Of a stretch of DNA of 64,000 nt, positions 59,588 through 64,000 are shown piece after piece. Every line of letters starts with the position of its first letter. The stretch's first letter is position 1. Both the position numbers and the translations under genes were made by a program. The notes beneath the pieces are model-generated. The model was not told where the DNA came from. It did not search any database and worked only from the letters and a program-made list of their open reading frames with translations. Source of the stretch: Haliclona indistincta (Eukaryota > Porifera > Demospongiae > Haplosclerida > Chalinidae); NCBI GenBank assembly GCA_964017065.1, contig OZ024784.1, positions 2,478,598 to 2,542,597 on the forward strand. The letters run 5' to 3'.

Positions 59588-61146
59588 TGCACTATTATAC
59601 GGTTGAACACACTCATTGAATTACCTTAGTTGGTTCAAAAGGCTCTCCCTCTCCTTATTGATCGAGCCTATTTTACTGACAAACTCATTTCTTAGCTTTT
59701 CCATCTCTTCAGGGCTGATCACCTCATCGCTCGACATGAACTCTCTACAACACCATCACTAACACCGGTATTCTCCATCTACTATTATCTAACCTAAACT
59801 TTTCCTCCAACAATTGACAAGTTAGGACTTGCCAGTCAACAACCAGCTCTTCCCAATGCTGTCTAGTGTTCTTCTCCATCATGTAGTCAGCTGTGACGAG
59901 CATTATATCATCAATGTGCAATGACGCAGTGCTCCTTACTGGTGACAAGATGCTGGCAGAGTTGAGTGTAGGTTCTCCTGTTGCACAGTACGGACATGTT
60001 GATGGTGTGAGCCTCTTCTTCCATCACTCTCTCCACCTCATCAGGAAGGAGGTATCCTATGCTGGTTAGCGTGACTCCATAATTTTTGACTATATCCAGC
60101 AACTGCACAAACAGTATACCAGGATCATGATGACTGTGTAGTGAGCTAACCATTGCTACTCTCTGAGTCTCAAGCTCGTCGCAAGCTCCTTCATATTCTA
60201 TCACACTCTGTCGCTTTAAGGCAAATAGCTGTTCGATTTCTGTCCATAGATCACCCAAATCTTCAATTTGACACTGCTTTAAAGTCTAAACATACACACG
60301 GATACTTAGAACACAAGAAACAGCAACAGAGCTGCTTACTTCTTTGAGAGAATGTTTACGAAGGAGCTCTTTAATTTCTATACAATAGTTATAACACATT
60401 ATTATGTTCAATAAATTAATATTACCGTGTTCTTTCTCTGCAATAGTTGTCTTCAGTTGTTCAGAAAGTTTGGTTAAATTGTATGACTGGTCCTATACGT
60501 GTTATAGAATCTAGTGATTAGCAGAGAATGTGCATGTGTACCTCTCCAATCGCAGCTAGCTCCTGACTGAGGTCACCTAATGCTTGCTCGTGTCTATACA
60601 AAAAACCCTGAAAACATCACAAGATTGTGAAACATGTTGATTGCCTTATTTTCCTCTTTTTCTGCACCCTCTCCATCACATCACTGATCTGTCGACTGCC
60701 GCCACTCTGACAGAGCGGCTGCTCACTCAGGGCTTCTACCTCAAGAACAGCTTCTCTTCTCTCAATTACATTCACACTCTCTGTGCTGTACTGCTTCAAT
60801 TGCCTATGTAATATTTTTGATCACAGTTCCACAAAATAACATGGCTACTCGCTCTTACTTTGCTATCACAGGGTTTCCCGTTTTTCCATCAAAGGTGGTG
60901 CTTTTCAGCCATTGGTTCTGTCCTACTGATAGTTTCTTTCCTCTGCCCAGCCCACGAGGTATGTCGTGTACCCGTACAAGTGGCGCTCCTTTCTCGCTAG
61001 CGCGAAGAGCCACTTTATTTTGCAGCTGTACTATCTGTTTATATGAACGCTCAAAGCTCTAATTCTTTATCGTTGGATTGATTTACCTTTTCACGTTTTG
61101 CATCCTCTGCAGAGAGCTTGGGAACCGCAACGCTAGCGCCAGCCAT
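53714..61146 (-). CDS. CCDC180: CCDC180-like coiled-coil ciliary protein (DUF4455/DUF4456 type)
   Basis: Long multi-exon gene, well over 1,000 residues, almost wholly helical. It starts MAGASVAVPKLSAEDAKREK at 61146. The N-terminal half contains ALGDLSQELAAIGE, DLWTEIEQLFALKRQ and NRRTYTQLCQHL, the style of the DUF4455 region. The C-terminal half contains HVTQLRPGLGHPSRAAELAKL, which I recognise as the characteristic LRPxLGHP block of CCDC180. The end is SSVWITSVERVQQLYK with the stop at 53714-53716. CCDC180 is linked to motile cilia and sperm. An X-box lies 64 bases upstream of the start. Introns are mostly 50-100 bases, except 57290-58316, which hosts an antisense nested gene. Full exon arithmetic was not done, so exact length is not given. 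Confidence 0.78.
57372..57378 (+). promoter_or_regulatory. TATA box of the nested gene
   Basis: TATATAG, the only clear TATA box noted in this window, lies inside the CCDC180 intron on the plus strand. It is followed by an untranslated exon that ends at a GTAAGT donor (57446); the intron then ends at AG 57540-57541, directly before the ATG. This order gives the nested gene its own promoter. Confidence 0.55.
57542..58238 (+). CDS. Nested gene: small one-TM protein with tyrosine motifs in the tail
   Basis: Exons 57542-57722, 57781-57799 (a 19-base microexon) and 57896-58238 sum to 180 residues, all inside one intron (57290-58316) of the minus-strand CCDC180 gene. A short extracellular N-terminus (MMSAAQFASDHFME) without a signal peptide precedes one TM helix (LVIGGVIVLAGLCVFFCVSATVIVCAW) and a WRWRQR stop-transfer. 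The tail of about 130 residues is acidic and Pro/Thr/Gln-rich. It carries tyrosines in likely phosphorylation contexts: EYGNED and PEYANI both fit pYxN (GRB2 SH2), and EDYSVI fits YxxI. By inference it is a transmembrane adaptor of the LAT/NTAL kind in layout, not by homology. I do not recognise a family. Confidence 0.65.
59543..59585. repeat. (GA)n microsatellite forming a splice-site pyrimidine tract
   Basis: About 21 GA units in a CCDC180 intron. On the coding (minus) strand it reads (TC)n directly followed by the acceptor CCAG at the exon that begins at 59540 (TGTACTGAGACC, encoding VLRPSPTS). Confidence 0.9.
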
Positions 61147-61581
61147 GTTACTTGATCGATTGTATGCCTTCAGGACATTTTTCATTCAACGGCCATGCTT
61201 ACTAACACTGTTACTATAACAACGCAAGTGTATCCAAAGTTATACGGCTCCGTATACTCTATTGCAGTAGTCTCGCGACTCTCGCGCGCCAAACCCAACC
61301 CAAGGGAAGAGAGAAACCCAGCATCTCAAAGAAGAAGTAGAATATTGCTTATTCTTCTTCAGATATTGCTTCTTCTTCTGCTGAACCAGGTGTCCTCTCT
61401 CCACTGCTTTGTTCCTCTTCACTAGTTGCTGCTGCCAGTGACCATTGCAGCAATATTATACCAACTAGTACTAATAGTACTAATCTTCTTGTAGGGTAGC
61501 TAATGCTTGTTGCTGTGACTGAATAATGGTCACTAAACCAGCATTTTCACTTTTATACTGTCATATTGTGATTAGTTTTTG
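61147..61581. other. CCDC180 promoter region and left flank of the satellite
   Basis: 435 bases. It holds an X-box at 61210-61223, then CpG-containing sequence near 61270-61310 and a CTTCTTCTG-rich tract near 61340-61380. Open frames here are short and unconvincing. No gene seen. Confidence 0.5.
61210..61223 (-). promoter_or_regulatory. RFX X-box upstream of the CCDC180-like gene
   Basis: GTTACTATAACAAC fits GTHNYYATRRNAAC at every position. It lies 64 bases upstream of the CCDC180 start codon (61146), the spacing typical of ciliary promoters. The motif is nearly symmetrical, so strand is nominal. Confidence 0.75.
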
Positions 61582-64000
61582 CCGATTGTTTACACAACAT
61601 GTGGATTGTTTGCTATTGTTGATTGCCCACTAGTTGGGGGACTGGTGTCGTGATATCGACAACATGTGGATTGTTTGCTATTGTTGATTGCCCACTAGTT
61701 GGGGGACTGGTGTCGTGATGTACGACAACCAGTAGATTGTTTGCTATTGTTGATTGCCCACTAGTTGGGGGACTGGTGTCGTGATATCGACAACATGTGG
61801 ATTGTTTGCTATTGTTGATTGCCCACTAGTTGGGGGACTGGTGTCGTGATATACGATTGTTTACACAACATGTGGATTGTTTGCTATTGTTGATTGCCCA
61901 CTAGTTGGGGGACTGGTGTCGTGATATACGATTGTTTACACAACATGTGGATTGTTTGCTATTGTTGATTGCCCACTAGTTGGGGGACTGGTGTCGTGAT
62001 GTACAACAACCAGTAGATTGTTTGCTATTGTTGATTGCCCACTAGTTGGGGGACTGGTGTCGTGATGTACGACAACCAGTAGATTGTTTGCTATTGTTGA
62101 TTGCCCACTAGTTGGGGGACTGGTGTCGTGATATCGACAACATGTGGATTGTTTGCTATTGTTGATTGCCCACTAGTTGGGGGACTGGTGTCGTGATGTA
62201 CGACAACATGTGGATTGTTTGCTATTGTTGATTGCCCACTAGTTGGAGGACTGGTGTCGTGATATACGATTGTTTACACAACATGTGGATTGTTTGCTAT
62301 TGTTGATTGCCCACTAGTTGGGGGACTGGTGTCGTGATGTACGACAACCAGTAGATTGTTTGCTATTGTTGATTGCCCACTAGTTGGGGGACTGGTGTCG
62401 TGATGTACGACAACCAGTAGATTGTTTGCTATTGTTGATTGCCCACTAGTTGGGGGACTGGTGTCGTGATATCGACAACATGTGGATTGTTTGCTATTGT
62501 TGATTGCCCACTAGTTGGGGGACTGGTGTCGTGATATACGATTGTTTACACAACATGTGGATTGTTTGCTATTGTTGATTGCCCACTAGTTGGGGGACTG
62601 GTGTCGTGATATACGATTGTTTACACAACATGTGGATTGTTTGCTATTGTTGATTGCCCACTAGTTGGGGGACTGGTGTCGTGATGTACGACAACCAGTA
62701 GATTGTTTGCTATTGTTGATTGCCCACTAGTTGGGGGACTGGTGTCGTGATATCGACAACATGTGGATTGTTTGCTATTGTTGATTGCCCACTAGTTGGG
62801 GGACTGGTGTCGTGATATACGATTGTTTACACAACATGTGGATTGTTTGCTATTGTTGATTGCCCACTAGTTGGGGGACTGGTGTCGTGATATCGACAAC
62901 ATGTGGATTGTTTGCTATTGTTGATTGCCCACTAGTTGGGGGACTGGTGTCGTGATGTACGACAACATGTGGATTGTTTGCTATTGTTGATTGCCCACTA
63001 GTTGGGGGACTGGTGTCGTGATGTACGACAACATGTGGATTGTTTGCTATTGTTGATTGCCCACTAGTTGGGGGACTGGTGTCGTGATGTACGACAACAT
63101 GTGGATTGTTTGCTATTGTTGATTGCCCACTAGTTGGGGGACTGGTGTCGTGATGTATGACAACATGTGGATTGTTTGCTATTGTTGATTGCCCACTAGT
63201 TGGAGGACTGGTGTCGTGATATACGATTGTTTACACAACATGTGGATTGTTTGCTATTGTTGATTGCCCACTAGTTGGAGGACTGGTGTCGTGATATACG
63301 ATTGTTTACACAACATGTGGATTGTTTGCTATTGTTGATTGCCCACTATTTGGGGGACTGGTGTCGTGATGTACGACAACCAGTAGATTGTTTGCTATTG
63401 TTGATTGCCCACTAGTTGGGGGACTGGTGTCGTGATGTACGACAACATGTGGATTGTTTGCTATTGTTGATTGCCCACTATTTGGGGGACTGGTGTCGTG
63501 ATGTACGACAACCAGTAGATTGTTTGCTATTGTTGATTGCCCACTAGTTGGGGGACTGGTGTCGTGATGTACGACAACATGTGGATTGTTTGCTATTGTT
63601 GATTGCCCACTAGTTGAGGGACTGGTGTCGTGATGTACGACAACATGTGGATTGTTTGCTATTGTTGATTGCCCACTAGTTGGGGGACTGGTGTCGTGAT
63701 ATACGATTGTTTACACAACATGTGGATTGTTTGCTATTGTTGATTGCCCACTAGTTGGGGGACTGGTGTCGTGATGTACGACAACCAGTAGATTGTTTGC
63801 TATTGTTGATTGCCCACTAGTTGAGGGACTGGTGTCGTGATGTACGACAACATGTGGATTGTTTGCTATTGTTGATTGCCCACTAGTTGGGGGACTGGTG
63901 TCGTGATATACGATTGTTTACACAACATGTGGATTGTTTGCTATTGTTGATTGCCCACTAGTTGGGGGACTGGTGTCGTGATGTACGACAACCAGTAGAT
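61582..64000. repeat. Satellite array, 64-76 bp units with a fixed core and four linker types
   Basis: About 36 head-to-tail units fill the right end of the window and continue beyond it. Each has a conserved core of about 50 bases (starts GATTGTTTGCTATTG, contains GCCCACTAGTTGGGGGACTG, ends GTGTCGTGAT), almost without change. Four linkers alternate: GTACGACAACCAGTA, GTACGACAACATGTG, ATCGACAACATGTG, and a longer one with ACGATTGTTTACACAAC that partly repeats the core start. All three plus-strand frames have stops in the core, so it is not coding. Confidence 0.95.

Noticed and set aside
61582..64000. CRISPR-like look: conserved repeats with short different spacers
   Set aside because: The spacers are only four recurring sequences rather than unique ones, repeat plus spacer is a simple satellite unit, and the genome is an intron-bearing animal.

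Overview
This is a gene-dense animal genomic window. It shows spliceosomal GT-AG introns, mostly 50-150 bases, about 100 bases between neighbouring genes, several divergent gene pairs, metazoan gene families (cullin-2, RhoBTB, chondroitin synthase family, MKKS/BBS6, CCDC180) and tandem satellites. The compact layout, a bacterial-type prolyl iminopeptidase with introns, an intronless beta-helix/multi-TM receptor-like gene and a giant cadherin-like surface protein suggest an early-branching invertebrate, most likely a sponge. That assignment is inference; there is no marker gene here to prove it.

Layout, left to right. 204-1891 (+): last exons of an unrecognised proline-rich protein. 2008-8093 (+): cullin-2, 23 exons, with a minisatellite in its last intron. 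8238-10492 (+): a chondroitin synthase-family glycosyltransferase whose C-terminal catalytic motifs are altered. 10601-12819 (-): RhoBTB GTPase ending in a CAAX box (CSIM). 12977-13810 (+): secreted, probably GPI-anchored, small protein. 13884-15367 (-): prolyl iminopeptidase. 15723-37505 (-): a single-pass surface protein of about 7,090 residues, of which 18.6 kb lies in one exon containing a roughly 1,000-residue super-repeat present three times. 37795-40407 (+): coiled-coil protein with an RFX X-box in the promoter. 40525-41887 (-): unknown Ser-rich basic protein. 42048-42544 and 43720-44162 (+): two copies of a small two-exon gene in duplicated segments. 44521-46008 (-): DNAJB6-like HSP40. 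46171-46867 (+): unknown small protein. 47283-51173 (-): beta-helix plus multi-TM protein. 51269-53535 (-): MKKS/BBS6. 53714-61146 (-): CCDC180-like ciliary protein, with a small one-TM signalling-type gene nested antisense in an intron (57542-58238) and an X-box 64 bases upstream of its start. From 61582 to the window end: a 64-76 bp satellite.

Themes. Two genes carry near-perfect X-boxes 53-64 bases before their start codons, and MKKS and CCDC180 are adjacent, so the right half is rich in ciliary genes. The giant surface protein has Ser-Gly-rich linkers that could carry glycosaminoglycan, and a chondroitin synthase relative lies in the same window; a functional link is only a guess. Exon sums divisible by three were checked by hand for RhoBTB (611 aa), the glycosyltransferase (711), iminopeptidase (333), giant protein (7,090), DnaJ (215), the 40525-41887 protein (435), the 46171-46867 protein (181), the nested gene (180) and the duplicated pair (78 and 72). 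Exons of the coiled-coil gene, MKKS and CCDC180 were read individually but not fully summed.
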